Notes: a model not told the origin generated them from the letters alone. A DNA stretch of 64,000 nucleotides from Stereocaulon alpinum (GCA_018257865.1 JAEUBA010000035.1:1-64000); one strand, 5' to 3'; positions 13,096 through 24,976 are shown, counted from the first letter of the stretch. Program-made: numbers and translations.

Positions 13096-14354
13096 ATGCT
13101 AATCGATGCCGCTCACCAAAGCCGGACGGCGAAAGTTTACAGCGATACCATCTCATTAGTGGCCCTAGCAACGATCGCTGTGGTTTTGCGTTTTGTCGCC
13201 CGAAAGATAGCCGGATCCAAGCTCTGGTGGGACGACTGGATTCTCGTGGTTGCTCTGGTCAGAAAGATTACGGGAGATTGTTTTGGGATGAGACTAACGT
13301 TGTCTCAGATCTTCGACTATGGCCTGAGCGTCTGCTATTGGTTGCAAGTCAAGTACGGGGGACTCGGACTACATACCGCAGCGTATGGTGGTCCTGTTAC
13401 TCGGGACGGAATTTACATGTTCTACAAAGTATGCTCAACATCTCTGATTGCTGTTCTCTCTAATTCAAGGCGCACAGATCTTCCTTCCCCTCGAGATGTT
13501 CTACTTCGCTTCCGCCACGGCGATAAAAACATCTTTGATCCTCTCATACTACCGTATTTTCTGGATAGTTCGGTGGTTCAAATGGGAATGCTTGGCGGCT
13601 TGGATCATCGTGGTACTCTACTTCGTTGTAGATCTTCTCGTCGGAGCATTGGAATGCAGCCCCGTTCCGTTCTTTTGGGACAAGTCTATCGCAGGAGGCA
13701 CATGCATTGACCAAGACCAATTCTACCGCTGGAACGGTGTGGCTAATCTACTCATTGACTTCATGGTCCTGACTCTCACACTGCCTTTGATCTGGCGCTT
13801 GAAGCTCAAAGCTCGACAGAAGCTTTCTGTAAGCGGCGTCTTCCTGCTGGGAATCTTGTAAGTCATAGTGCTCTCTTACGCTCCGTTACCTCCCTACAGA
13901 ATTTTCACTAATTTGGCGCAGTGCCTGTTCAGCGTCCATCATTCGGGTCACTACTTTCAACCAAGTAAACTTTGAGGACGTAACTTGGACGATGGTCGAT
14001 GTCTCCATATGGAGTACTATCGAGCAGTCACTCGGAATTATTTGCGCATGTCTGATAACTTACCAGCCACTGCTCAGCCGCGTGCTTTCCCTATTCAGGC
14101 GCAATAGCGACACTGGTGAAAGTGAGCGGGATCCCCCAAAAGCCACTGAGATGGCGCGATTGGGAACTAGGCCTAATCAGAAACCATCGAATGACGTGAG
14201 CACTGCTGGGTTTGCGCGCTTGAATGAGGATACTGATATTGAGGGTACCGTCACAACTTACGTCACGGCGGACTGGAAAGGAGATCCTATGGTGTTACCA
14301 AAGGCAATCACGAAGAGTCAGACTATCGAGCAGTATCATCAGCCCCTTGGCTGA
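13096..14354 (+). CDS. Pth11-like integral membrane protein (fungal rhodopsin domain)
   Basis: Four exons (13096-13257, 13309-13428, 13478-13857, 13922-14354) joined by introns of 51, 49 and 64 nt give a 364-residue protein. About seven hydrophobic segments are visible (residues ~17-35, 46-67, 93-112, 122-141, 171-190, 202-218, 241-262). The family hallmarks are present: a WWDDW motif after the first helix, a short loop with GGLG, and WSTIEQSLGIICACL in the last helix, followed by a ~100-residue hydrophilic cytoplasmic tail. It lacks the N-terminal CFEM domain of true Pth11. Such proteins sit in the plasma membrane and are often proposed as G-protein-coupled sensors; the ligand is unknown. 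The first intron is a multiple of three without stops, so its retention cannot be excluded by frame alone. Confidence 0.85.
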
Positions 14355-14752
14355 GCTCTAACGGAGGCGTGGCAAAGTCACGATGTAATTCCCTCTTCGA
14401 GGTTGAGTGAGCTCTAACTGTAATTGTAAGATGTCTAGATTTAGCGCAGGCGGTGCCGTCAGTTCTCGAATAAGGCAAGTGCTCATTACTTGTTTGATTA
14501 TGTAACGTCATTGCCAAACAAAGGAATGACATATCACCGATCCAGCCCACTAATGATTCGTACCCATCGAATAATATCCGAGAGCCTGCGTAGGACTTAA
14601 GGTGTAGCCACTGCTTTTTGCGTCTTAGTCCTTATAGACTATCTTCGCATACCCCAACCATTACCTAATGAGAAGAATACTGCATCTATTGTCCACTCTG
14701 ATACTAGCTTCGCACTTTGACCATCCCTACCTAAGGAATCAGAGGCAAAGTC
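14355..14752. other. Intergenic, nothing recognised
   Basis: This stretch lies between the 3' end of the membrane-protein gene and the 3' end of the zinc-finger pseudogene, so it is a convergent intergenic region. I see no gene or repeat in it. Confidence 0.6.
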
Positions 14753-15926
14753 CTAATCACTAGCAGGGCTTTGGACCTGCAGATTAGCCGTAGGCTGAGG
14801 CTCTGCCTGACCGCTTGTTTCACTAAATGTCGGCATAGAAGTCTCGAAGCTTATCTCGGACTGCAGGTTGTCCGCAGACGCCAAGATTTTTAGGTCATTA
14901 TCTTGAGCGTGGCAGTCTAAGGAGAATGTAGGTACCGGAGCGGGACGATTAGGCTGCTCTGCACGGTCTGCCGTACGCCATGGAGCCATCGTATTTAGCA
15001 ACGGGTTCGCTTAAAGAAATTGCAATTTCCGCGAGCGACTCTGCACTCTGCTTTTCGGATGAACCCATCTCAAGTCGTCGCTGCAAGTCGCCCACAGTAG
15101 ACCTATGTCAGGTTAAAGATGGCGTGTCCCAACCATAGTGGGAGACGAGCAAATCTTTCCAAGCCGAGTTCATCTCTGGTTGAAGCAAGAGGCCCTGAAT
15201 CACCAAAGTGATGTCCTATTCCCTAATGGTCTGACCTTCCTCGAAATGCTCCTTGCCAAAATGTTTAAGTCGTTCCTGAAAGGTCAAGAGCAACAAACCA
15301 CAGAACCCGCACGACCAGAATCGCTTGCCACTAGGTTGTCGCCATCTGTCCGCCCATCTACGGCCTTGTAGTCGGTCTTGGACGCCATGGTCATTAGACA
15401 AGTGGCCAACCATCTGATCTCTCGTTTTTAACGACAGAGAGCACAGTATTGGAGCAGCAATTGACTGACCATTGCCCTGCTCCAGGCTCTCTCGATCATG
15501 TTATGGAGTTCTGCAGGGACCTTCCTTTCACACTTGTCCTACAACACCCCAGTTGATTATACCCTTGCAGACGTATGTGTTTTCATCCTCTTTTCCATGC
15601 TTTTTCAAGCCATAGCGATGTTCGTATAAACGTTGTTCTCTACATATTGTGCAGCCATACCGACGAGTTGTCGCTATCGAGCCTTTCAAGCTAGGCAGAC
15701 TGCTACAAGCATGGCCGGGAAGCTTGTGAGAATGGACCGATGGGGGTGAAAGCGTATTCTGGAAGGCAGGGACATATTCTAGCCCTAATAAAGTTGTTGC
15801 ATCCTTGTCAAATGAAGTGGGAAGAGGAGTATCTAGCAAGCGGTCGGGCGTCAGACTAGCTAGGAATACGATACGATCATTTAGGGCATTAGCTATATCT
15901 TGAGAGACCGCAAGGTCTTTAGTCAC
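14753..15926 (-). pseudogene. Broken ZR-family zinc-finger gene
   Basis: The minus strand keeps recognisable family blocks in one frame: a weak first finger (YGCTICREQ...GLKKHGKE, ~15600-15665), a basic helix (RDQMVGHLSNDHG), the WSCGFC...RLKHFGKEH finger (~15230-15310) and the VIQGLLLQPEMNSAW block. It is closest to ZR3 (KRFWSCGFC is shared). It is broken by TAG at 15216-15218, where relatives have Trp (IRE-W-D), by a TGA about 125 bp further on, by at least two stops between the first and last fingers, and by a one-base frame change near 15000. No twin-repeat exon was found upstream. The Trp-to-TAG change is a G-to-A transition, consistent with RIP. Confidence 0.85.
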
Positions 15927-17264
15927 GTCTAGCGGAGAACTAAAGAACTCGTAGGTGGGTTAGCAACGTACACGACTCGCGGCACATTCTCAGGCATGCT
16001 TTGATCATATTATCATTACATTCGCTCAAGCTTGCAATAGCACACACTTTATAACGTAAGAGACGAATATAATAGTTGCTTGGTGGTTGATGCCCGATCG
16101 AGGGATCGAGCGAATTGGAGCGATGCAAAGATATTTTCATCCTTCTAGACTTCAACGGATTCGTGAAATGGGAGTAGGTGACATCAGTCATCAAACCTCC
16201 GAGGTTTGCCGGGGGGGCCTTGGGGACTACCTTGGGGGTGACCCCCTAGATTTTGGTAGGCCCCGGGCAAACCTCGGAGGTTTAACTGTCACCCACTGTA
16301 GGCCTAGAATTATTGCTGACTAAGCTGTTGATCCCGCTAGCCAAATATAGACAAGTCGCTTCCCGCGAGTTCGATCAAGACACCAACCAGGTTCACGGAA
16401 ATATTGTACACTCAATATTCAATCACCGATCCAACCTTTATCTAGTATGAATAGTCTACATGTCAATCTCTCCCGTTGCGGATCTATTCAGCACACTTGC
16501 CATGTCTCTGAGTACGAGATGGCTGGTATATGTCGTCATGAGCGTAAAGACTTACACAGCCATACTTTACAAGAGACACTGTCCCGGAATCACTGGAGGG
16601 GAAGTGGTAATATAATTACGTAAAATTCAAGCTGGGACACTATAGGATGGAATATGATATGCCATGCATCCCATCCTTGGCCGTGGTACTTGCGCATTGC
16701 AAGCGTTCTCGGATTGAATGCTTACGAAGAGACTCCTACCGGAATAAATTATATTTTAGAAACATTGGCAAATCCCTAGTAGGTTTCCAAGGCAAGATTC
16801 GACTATCAATGAGACGAACTTTACGAGGCGGGCAACCTAATACGATCGTCTGTAATATATCGGCTGGCAGACTGTGGAAAGTCACAATTGATAGGGATCA
16901 AGATAAGTTGGAGGAACTTTTCTAATTGGGCGTGATGGCTAGTTTGGTACAAGTCTCCGCTAAACGGAAGGCGAGAACATGAATTTCTATCTCTTCACAT
17001 CCGCTCGCGGCTATGTCTTAGCTCTCAGCCCCGACTAGAGCGTCCGGCCGCTCACACCTCACATCCTGTGTGCCCTTCCTCGCCCGTGGAAGATATGAGT
17101 TCACTTCGACCGATTCACATAGAAACCTCAGGCTTAGCAACCAGTTCGACAACTTTCTTTGCCTTTTAGAGCGAATCTCTCCGTGCCAGCTTCGAAACGA
17201 TGGTTGGAGACTTGTTGCGAATCATCGTACCTGTGGAGGTACAATGTGAAGAATGCGTATCTAA
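15927..17264. other. Intergenic with a short palindromic element
   Basis: Apart from the foldback at 16193-16283, I see no supported gene. An open frame at 16647-16925 (+) encodes a 92-residue basic product without recognisable domain or signal peptide and is probably chance. Confidence 0.5.
16193..16283. repeat. 91-bp GC-rich foldback
   Basis: Both ends carry the self-palindrome AAACCTCCGAGGTTT, and the pair is arranged as inverted repeats (AAACCTCCGAGGTTTGCC...GGCAAACCTCGGAGGTTT) around a G/C-rich core. It could be a tiny MITE or a cruciform-forming site. No target duplication is evident. Confidence 0.75.
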
Positions 17265-19045
17265 TTAGCTTGACTGTGTCATCTCTGCTACCTCGATACT
17301 GCCATTTTCATTCGCAAGAGTCTCAAAATGTTCTCCCGGTACAGCCATCATTCCTGACGACGAGAATGTCGCGGCTCGCCACTCTGAGACTGGCTGCGCG
17401 AATCCAGTCTCATCCGAACGTATATCAGACGGGGTAGTGCCGTCTGTATTTTCCGTCAGCGCCGAGGTCATCCCGGTCTGGGCCTCCTGCGGTATGTCTT
17501 GAAACCTGGCCAGGTCGATGTCATTTGCAGGAAAGAGTGGCGGATGTACGCCAGCATCAATTTGTTGGTATCCCATGACAGCAAGGTCATCAAGACTCCC
17601 ATTCGGGGGCTCAGCTGGATAAGTGCAGAACGAACCTGATTCAGAGTAGCGTGTCCCATCAAGTGGTCTACTTTGAACCTGATACTGCGGAATGTTAGAG
17701 GTTATCCGACTGTCGACAAGGGGCGTTTCTTGGACGGAGTGAACCGACATGTCATGCAATCGGTCCTCAACCGGTATGGCAGCGCTCATCGTAAGGTCCG
17801 GCTCATCGGAGCTGTGATAGTTCCAATCGTATATGCTCTCGTTAAATGCTGCCACAGACAGCTCTTGCACGCTCTCCTCGGCTAGTTCGAGTTTACGTTG
17901 CAGGAATTTGCTCGTCGAAGGATCCCAGCTAAACCCCGGCTCTGAATAATCAGCAGAGACAGTTTGCCACGCGATATCCATTCTAGGCTGTAGCAACAAG
18001 CCTTTGATGACTCTGGTGAAGTCCCAATTGAAGATATCTTCTGATCTCCTGTAATGATCGTGGTCGATGTGATTCAATTGATCGTTGATGTTGTGGAAGA
18101 CGGCAATGCAGAAGCCGCACGAGAAGAACTTCTTCCGAAAGGCAACTTGCCACTGCTCAGCTATGTTGGTTCCATCTGAAACACCATGAATTTCCAGATG
18201 CTTTACCAATTCGGCCTTCCTTCTGTAGGTCCGAGGTTTCCCCAGACATTGCTGGATCGAATGTGTATCAAGGTGGTTCTGATCAGGTGGTAATCCGCAA
18301 AAGACGCATTTTGGGCCCGTCTCTGTAAGTCTGAGAGGACCTTGCGGCATGCAAGGATAGATTGTCTCGTGCTCCCTCATATGTCGTTTCCATCCATCGC
18401 AGGTAGTCATAGATCTCGGCTTTTCACAAACCGTACACCAATGCGTATGAGTGCTACTGATCGACAGGGACGAGGAAGAAGCTATGGCGTTGTAGGAAGC
18501 CTGTCTAGAGGACTCAAGGGAGATTTCACCCTGGCTTGTAGCGGAAGTATTCCTGCTATAGGGAGTCCAAAGACCAAGGGAGCTACTGGACGATTGTGGA
18601 ACTGAGTTAAGAGAGGCTTGTCGTGGTAGATATGACGGAGCTGCATTCATAATGCCAGTGAACAGATCACTAATCGATGGGTTACTGAGTGTTTGCAGCC
18701 TCTCTAAAATACTCGTCAGCTTTTGTCTTCATACAGCCTTCGGCCTGTCTACTACTGACCAGCACGCTGGTTAGTACGTAGCAATCCTATCACATAGTTA
18801 TCAGGATAGTCCTTCAAGAAGGAGAGTGCCTCTATCTGGTGACTGGTAAGAGCCTGGGAAGAAGCGAGATGCTGATAGCCAGGTTGAAGGGAACGGAGCA
18901 GTGTGAGCCATGCAATGACTTGCTCATCGCTGAAATCTTGAAGAACAGTAGTGACTGTTAGCAATACTGACGATGGCAGTGTAGAGTCATCTGGTCCGCT
19001 CATCGACGCAGTGAGTGCAACAGTTTCCTCCGACGGTTGATCCAT
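17265..19045 (-). CDS. ZR2: C2H2-like zinc-finger protein with twin N-terminal repeats
   Basis: Exons 19045-18760 and 18703-17265 flank a 56-nt intron (GTCAGT...GCTGAC...TTTTAG) and encode 574 residues. The ATG at 19045 is the first in frame. The twin modules lie at about 27-56 (FSDEQVIAWLTLLRSLQPG) and 64-95 (SHQIEALSFLKDYPDNYVIG). Fingers: C185/C188-H203/H207 with the family signature CDGWKRHMREHE; C228/C231-H239/H243 (CVFC); a basic YRRKAELVKHLEIH helix; and C281/C284-H297/H302 (SCGFC...NHIDHDH). A VIKGLLLQP...AW block follows. The intron position and phase (1) match the other ZR genes. The C-terminal ~250 residues are Ser/Pro/Asp-rich and without a domain. It is probably a nuclear regulator by family analogy. 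Confidence 0.88.
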
Positions 19046-20542
19046 GATATAGGGTGCGCGCCCAGTCAATAGAATGCGATCGATTGGGAGTCAGCCCACG
19101 CAATTCGCCATTATCTATATACTGGCAGACGCTTCAATAATTGAGAGATCTAGAGGCGGGTTTTTGAACACTGAGTCTGGTCGAATAAAGATGTCGGCGA
19201 AGACATGGCTTGCAAGGATTTGGGTTACAAGCAAAAGCTATAAAGCCAGAATGTAGTCTGCATATTGGAGAGTGACAATCCTGCTAAGAACATGTCACAG
19301 AGTCCGCATTCTCAAACCCCGGAATGATCTTGGGTCAAAGGGACTGCCCCTTCTTGTAGTAGCCGTGAGTTTAGGATTACTATTTGAAGGGCGCCGGCCT
19401 CTGGCTTAGAGGGGTCGAAAGGCGCAATCCCTGCTTCTTGGCGGCCCGACTAGTGTAGCGGCGGCCAAGTCGCAGATTTCTGCGGCCATTCTGGGGAAGA
19501 CGAGCGATCAAGGCCCTGCATGCCTAAGATTCGACAATGCTTTTTCCGATTTCCAAGCTCCGAGCGGGGCATTGCCAGTATGCGTCAAGACGTCGGGTAC
19601 GTGTTGCCTATCGAGTCAGGACTTTACGGAGCGTCATGCCATTTATCGCAATCTAACGAACTAGACTATTACACCAACGAGTCTGCACAGCATCTTGGAC
19701 CTCTTGCGATCCGTCGTGCCTCATGTAAAGATGCCACTGATTAAAGCAAGAGTATCTTTCCTGATTGTTGGAAGAGCTAATGGAGGTCGAAGTGTCATGC
19801 TGACATATGTCGCACAAGAGACTTTGCAGCATAGGCAAGCAGGCTGTAGTGGCTCGCGAATTATATGATGCTGCAAGTATAATGCTCACGGCTTGTTGAT
19901 AGAGCAGACATCAGAAGACAAGGTCAAGATATGCAAGAGCCTAGGCAGGGGCTTTACTGCGCATCCGGTTTCGACATCAGTCACGCAAGGTCAGCTTCGC
20001 TGCAGCTAGGGTGGCCACGAGAAGTGCATAGTTAGCCCCTGACTTGATGCGTGCAGCTTACCATGCAGAGCTGGCGTGTGGGCGGCTTGGGGTCAAGCAG
20101 TAGACTGCGCCTCATGTGCTGTTGAAAGTTTTGCAGAAAACTTGGCGACGATCAGGGCCCTTCGGCCTTCGGGGTGTCTTCTCGAAGGGTTCTTCCACCA
20201 ATCGCGCACGCCTAATTTCCTTAAGCGAGGGTAATGGCAGGGATCACCAGCTATTGTCTGGCCCCGGTCAGTCCCTGAGAAGCTCAACCACAAAGAATCA
20301 AAATGACGTACGTCCAATAATGGAAACGTACCAGTTCGGGCATCATTATACCCTTCAGAGGCCGCTGTCAGATGAACCTGAGTTGTTATAAACAGCTTTC
20401 CCTCCTTTCACGCACCTCACCCTCTTTACTGCTGTCTATGGTATCTTCGTACAAAGAAAAAACATCCTAGCTTGGATTGTCCTCGACGCAGCCTTGTCGA
20501 TACCTCCTTGACTTTCTAGTTACAAGTTCCCTGCAAGCCCTA
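19046..20542. other. Divergent intergenic region between ZR2 and SSP-A
   Basis: This ~1.5 kb should hold the promoters of ZR2 (leftward) and SSP-A (rightward). A pyrimidine-rich tract (about 20398-20440) precedes SSP-A, as is common upstream of fungal start sites. No gene or repeat was supported. Confidence 0.5.
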
Positions 20543-21069
20543 ATGATGAAGCTCACATTTCTCATCTCAATTAGCCTCGTCACTACAATCTCTACACGGA
20601 ACTTCTCACCCTATGTACATGCTTCTACTTCGAGATCGTACCACACAGCTGGCAACATCTCTGGCGGATGCACCCCATGCGTCTGCATCGATGGCCGTCC
20701 AGCCTTCCCAAATCATCGTACTCGTCACGAGCGGTCACGGAGGCCCGATGTCTCTTTTGCACCACCCTCAATCGCCCCACCTAGTGCCAAGAACAACACC
20801 GATACACTTAAACCTGCCATTGAACATTCCCAGCCGCCTTTCGGTTCCTCGACTTCTCAAAGTCTGATCACTGCTCTGTTCCGTGCCGTCATCACACTTC
20901 TCACTCTATTCAACGTCAACATCACTTGGAGACTTCATGGTAAGTCTCGAGCCACTCTCGCTTCTTAAAGGCTCTTAAGTAACATTACATAACAGCTCAT
21001 CATGCTGGAGATCGACTTCGTGTTGCGCGAAATCACGTTCACGTTGAAAGGGGCGGGTGGCCAGCGTGA
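20543..21069 (+). CDS. SSP-A: small secreted protein with W-P-A tail
   Basis: Exon 1 (20543-20939) and exon 2 (20996-21069) are joined by a 56-nt intron (GTAAGT...AACAG) to give 156 residues. I chose the ATG at 20543 because it opens directly into a signal peptide (MMKLTFLISISLVTTIST). A CxxCxC motif (C43, C46, C48) follows, then a basic HERSRR stretch, a Pro/Ser/Thr-rich linker, a hydrophobic block at ~107-130 (ALFRAVITLLTLFNVNITWR), and a basic tail ending G-G-W-P-A. The last two blocks and the intron site are shared with SSP-B, SSP-C and SSP-D. The function is unknown. Export is likely; the hydrophobic block could insert into membranes. It lies tail-to-tail with ZR3, 389 bp away. Confidence 0.82.
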
Positions 21070-21458
21070 TCGCACGGCTTATCTTACTTCCAGACTTGTC
21101 CCTTACTGTTCACTGTCATAGATGTATTGGGGATCCTTTTCTATTTAGTATTGATACTGGAACGATGGTAGAGCGGAATGGTGTATCTTGACATATCGTC
21201 GGTGGCCGGCAACAGTCGCATGTATCTTCTTACGTCAACTTGTATCCGAATGCCAACAAATGAACGCATTTCTTTTCATGAGCTTTGTTTCGTGGATTGA
21301 AATTGGTAATCAGCGGAGTCCCATCTCATCATGGGCCTTCCCGCCTGTAGAGCTCTTCCCCAATCCCACGGCGTCTGTGGGTGAAGCAGGAACGTTCGTC
21401 TCTGCCTCGACGCCGTGTCTCCAATACAACTCCAGCTAGTGGAGTCAGCAGAAGAACC

Positions 21459-22935
21459 CTAGACGGCAAAGGTGAACGCTGGCTCGGGGGTTAAACACGC
21501 CTGTGGCCATTGGCTCTCAAAGGCGGTTATGGCGTGGATATTGACCGCCATCTGATTGTGTGACGTATCCATAATGGAACTTCCAACTGTTGATTCAAAA
21601 TTATAGGACGGAGGGGTGATTCCTTGAGTATGGAACGTGGAGAAGCCAAAGCCTAAAGCGTCTGGGTCATCGCAAAGTCCAAAGTCCATGGCAGTGCTAG
21701 GATCACTCGATGAAGTCCAGTCATAGTCAGCTTTATCGTATGCCGCTTGTGCCAGTGCCTCGGGAGAGTTGTGGAGATTATGACCTATCTCAAGCATATA
21801 CTGTAGGTCGCTCATATTCTTCCCGCTCCAGCTAAAGCCTGAGTGGGTGAGACCCAACGAGTCCACGAGACGCTGCCATGCCTTGTCGACGTCAGGCTGT
21901 AGTAAAAGCCCACAGATCACTTTGGTTGGGCTCCAATCCCTTATGGAATGATGTCTCGTGAAGTGCTCTTTGTCAATATGTCTCAAGCGGTCTGCAAGAG
22001 TAGGAAAGCAGCAGATACAAAAACCGCACGACCAAAACCTCTTAATCGTGGTGCAACGCCACCTTTCTGCCAGCCCTTTGCTGTCGGCAGCTCGATGACC
22101 TTGCTTCAGATGTGTGATCATATCGTATCTTCTTTTGAATGATGGAGGACCGTTCGATGCCATAAGACACGCGCGGATGTTATGCGTCTCGAGATGCTGT
22201 TCATCTGGGTTCAGCGCATCGCAAAAAGCACATGTATGTCCTCCCTGATACGTCTGTGTCGGTCCGTTGAGCAGACAAACGAATTTTGTCTCGTGTTCTT
22301 TTTCATGCTTCTTCCAATCATCAACGTTCTTGTATGAGTGCGGGTCTGAACACACAGTGCACCAATATGCATGGGTCACCTTTGCTGTCTTGGTATAGAG
22401 TACCTTCTTGCTAAACCCATGCGTACTAGGGCTAGCAGGCTTGCTGCTGTTGGCTATACTCAGGGTACTATAAGGGTTCGGGGCGAGGTGAGGGTCGGGT
22501 GATTGGGTACCACAGGACGGTGTTTTGGGACTAGTTCTGGATGATCGTCGATGTGGATGACGCGATGAAGAACGCTTAGGATCCTCGGACCTAGAATCAA
22601 GGCCAGCTTGCACACTTCGCAAGCATGTTTGATTTTCTGGAGCGCGTTTAGCATGCTACGGCTGGCATGCTTTGGAATTACGTACCTGCGGAACGAGCCA
22701 TGTTGAGCCATATCAGAAGCCTCGCATTCGCAACTTCTCGTAAAGTGGAAATGGCGTCGACTGTCTGGCTTGATAACCCGCCAGGATTGGCCACATAGTG
22801 GAACTGCGGGTCGATCGAGCGAGCGAAAGCGAGCCATGACAAAATGTCGCGATCTTGGCTCTCTTTCAGAATTGACAAGGCCTCTACTTGTTCCGAAGTG
22901 GGAAAAGCGGAGCACCTTTCTGTCAACATCGCCAT
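21459..22935 (-). CDS. ZR3: C2H2-like zinc-finger protein with twin N-terminal repeats
   Basis: Exons 22935-22686 and 22636-21459 flank a 49-nt intron (GTACGT...GCTAAAC...CTCCAG) and encode 475 residues, the shortest member. A stop codon lies directly before the ATG at 22935. Twin modules: ~13-45 (SEQVEALSILKESQDRDILS) and ~52-82 (SQTVDAISTLREVANARLLI). Fingers: C176/C179-H194/H198 (variant DDWKKHEKEHE instead of CDGWKRH); C209/C212-H221/H225; basic KRRYDMITHLKQGH; and C277/C280-H293/H298 (WSCGFC...HIDKEH). VICGLLLQP follows. The protein has a very basic stretch before the fingers (KRSSSRHPHRRSSR), a plausible nuclear-localisation signal. The nearest relative in the window is the pseudogene at 14753-15926. 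Confidence 0.87.
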
Positions 22936-23980
22936 TCAACAACAGAGGTGACGCATCCACGACATGGCTAAGGGGCCTCCTCTGGTGATTGCGCATATCA
23001 AGTGCAACACGTCGCATCATGTTACTTCGATTGGAACAAGGTCTGCTTGAAAGCAGCATGAGAGAGGGGGGTTATAAAGTCTTTCGAAAGTCTCGATAAG
23101 CCTCGTTGGCTCAGCTTCGGACGCATTGCCTGGGCACGCACGGCCCGTACTATTATTCTGGCCGTGAGAAGAAGCTAATGGGCGGACGTTGGCTGGCGCT
23201 AAGATAACTTAGCACTGGGAGACTGAGTCGCTTATCTATTGGTGTCAGTCGATCGTCGAATCAGAACGCAGAGAGTGGGGCCGAGCAGGAGATCCCCCAC
23301 GATGCAAAGGGGTAGGCAGGGAGCTCTTGCTAAGAACCCCTTCTATGGCCTCGCTAAGTCGGTTTTGACTGTCCCGCTGCGGATCGCTCTACAAGGCGGC
23401 ATTCGTAGTCGATTGCCATTGACTAGCAGTCGAAATGCTACCTGCCAGACTGAGAGACCTGGAAGTACGTAATATTGAGGTGCGAACAACATCGCCTCAA
23501 TTACAGGAAAGCAAAGAGAGCGTCTCATCAGCATATCCTGTGGTATATACGAATTCTGAAGAGCGCGCAACAACCGCTAACGGCAGGATAAGTTAGTTTT
23601 CGCACAGCAAGACAGACTCTCACGAAGCAGCGTGCATCGCGAGAATACCAGTAAGTGCTTTACAGATGGATATACTTTGTGCTCTGGAGAAAGGGACTGG
23701 AGATAAGTCGCATGCTGAAGGCGGACTGGGAGACGGCCATTCCCCATGCGTTCTAGCACAATCGGCCCACATTCGTCAGCGATCACGCTGGAACTTATCA
23801 GGCTGCTCGCGTGGATGGAGAAAACATGTCCAACTTCGCCATAGAGACCTGTTGCTTACTTTGGGTGCTAATACACCAACTGGCAACAACTTGGTCAAAA
23901 TGCAAAAGTGGTAACATGAAGTATCTGAGGTTGAACAAGCTACATTCTCTCGAATCTTTCAGCCTTGTCTTCGAGCATTA
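22936..23980. other. Intergenic, no gene supported
   Basis: This is the upstream region of ZR3 running to the target site of the TIR element at 23981. Open frames here are short and without recognisable domains. CATTA at 23976-23980 is the left target-site duplication of the transposon. Confidence 0.5.
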
Positions 23981-24976
23981 TACGGCAGCGCATGTTAACC
24001 ATTCCATCAAAACTCCGCACATCTTCAATTGACACCCCCACCAACTTGTTGAAATTTACAAAACTTCAGCTACACTACCTATAGGCCTCAGTACACCTAT
24101 CCTACGGGCGTAATAATTGATTAACTGGAAGAGTTCACCCCCCAACCGATCACCCTGTCCAACCGATCAGCCCCATAGGGCTGAGGGTTGAAAGGTCGAT
24201 TTCTGAAAATAGAAAAAGTGTCCAGACCTCAGCCCTATAGGGCTGATCGGTTGGACAGGGTGATTGGTTGGGGGGTGAACTCTTCTATAGTTCTTGCTAC
24301 TCCTGTCTATTTAGAATGTCTTAGATCGTTACCGCTGGCTGTGCTGCACCGCTATTAAGGCCGCTGTTATCAACTGTAGGCCCTCAGCAACTAATGTATC
24401 CGCTTGATATTCTATCTACTAATCGACAGCGGTTGCCACGCAGTACTGAGGCGCTACTGACGTATAAGAACCTCTATAGGAATGCGTATGTGTATACTAA
24501 TAGGCGTATAGGCGGGCTTTCCCCTAGGCGGCTATACTCTACCCCCGGCCGGGGGGGTGCCTAGGGGGGATAGGGCCTAGAGACCTAACTATATAATAGC
24601 AGGGTATAGATACAGCCCGCCCAGCTACTTATGGGCGTAGGATAGTATGTAGAAGCAGGGCGGAAGGCTTATAGGACGTTAGGATTACTGTAGGAGGTAG
24701 TTAGCGCGGTCTATAATTCAGTTGGAGTAGAGATACTGGATCACCAAATATGCGCATTTCCACACTTTGGCGGCGGCGACGTCACAGCCAGTAGCGACGA
24801 TCCAGGACGTTCTGAATAGACAGTAGTAGCAAGATCGATAATCAACTAATTATTGCGCCCGTAGGATAGGTGTACTGGGCCCTGTAGGCAGTATAGTTGA
24901 AATTTCAAAATGTTGGTGGGGGTGCCAGTTGGAGATGTGCGGAGCTTTGATGGAATGGTTAACATGCGCTGCCGTA
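23981..24976. mobile_element. 996-bp non-autonomous TIR transposon with 5-bp TSD
   Basis: The ends are inverted repeats beginning TACGGCAGCGCATGTTAACC and extending, with mismatches, for ~145 bp. Both sides are flanked by CATTA (23976-23980 and 24977-24981), a perfect 5-bp target duplication. It encodes nothing. Its right ~600 bp, read in reverse, matches the left end of the 5.4-kb element at 50595 block by block (for example GCTAACTAC.TCCTA.AGT, CTTCCGCCCT.CTTCTA, CGATTAGTAGATAG). It is therefore an internally deleted derivative of that family. It has far fewer TA words than the 5.4-kb copy, so it is less RIP-damaged. A foldback element is nested at 24128-24285. Confidence 0.9.
24128..24285. 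mobile_element. Foldback MITE-like element, copy 2 (nested)
   Basis: A near-perfect 158-bp hairpin: GAAGAGTTCACCCCCCAACC at the left is exactly complementary to the right end. The arms also carry CCAACCGATCAGCCCCATAG and its complement around a ~45-bp core (AAGGTCGATTTCTGAAAATA). It inserted into the 996-bp TIR element, splitting the homology with the larger relative. A shorter, more diverged copy lies at 9414-9523. It is non-coding; the target duplication is unclear. Confidence 0.88.

Noticed and set aside
22460..23059. 199-codon minus-strand frame over the 5' part of ZR3
   Set aside because: It is out of frame with both ZR3 exons and lacks any family motif; a shadow frame.
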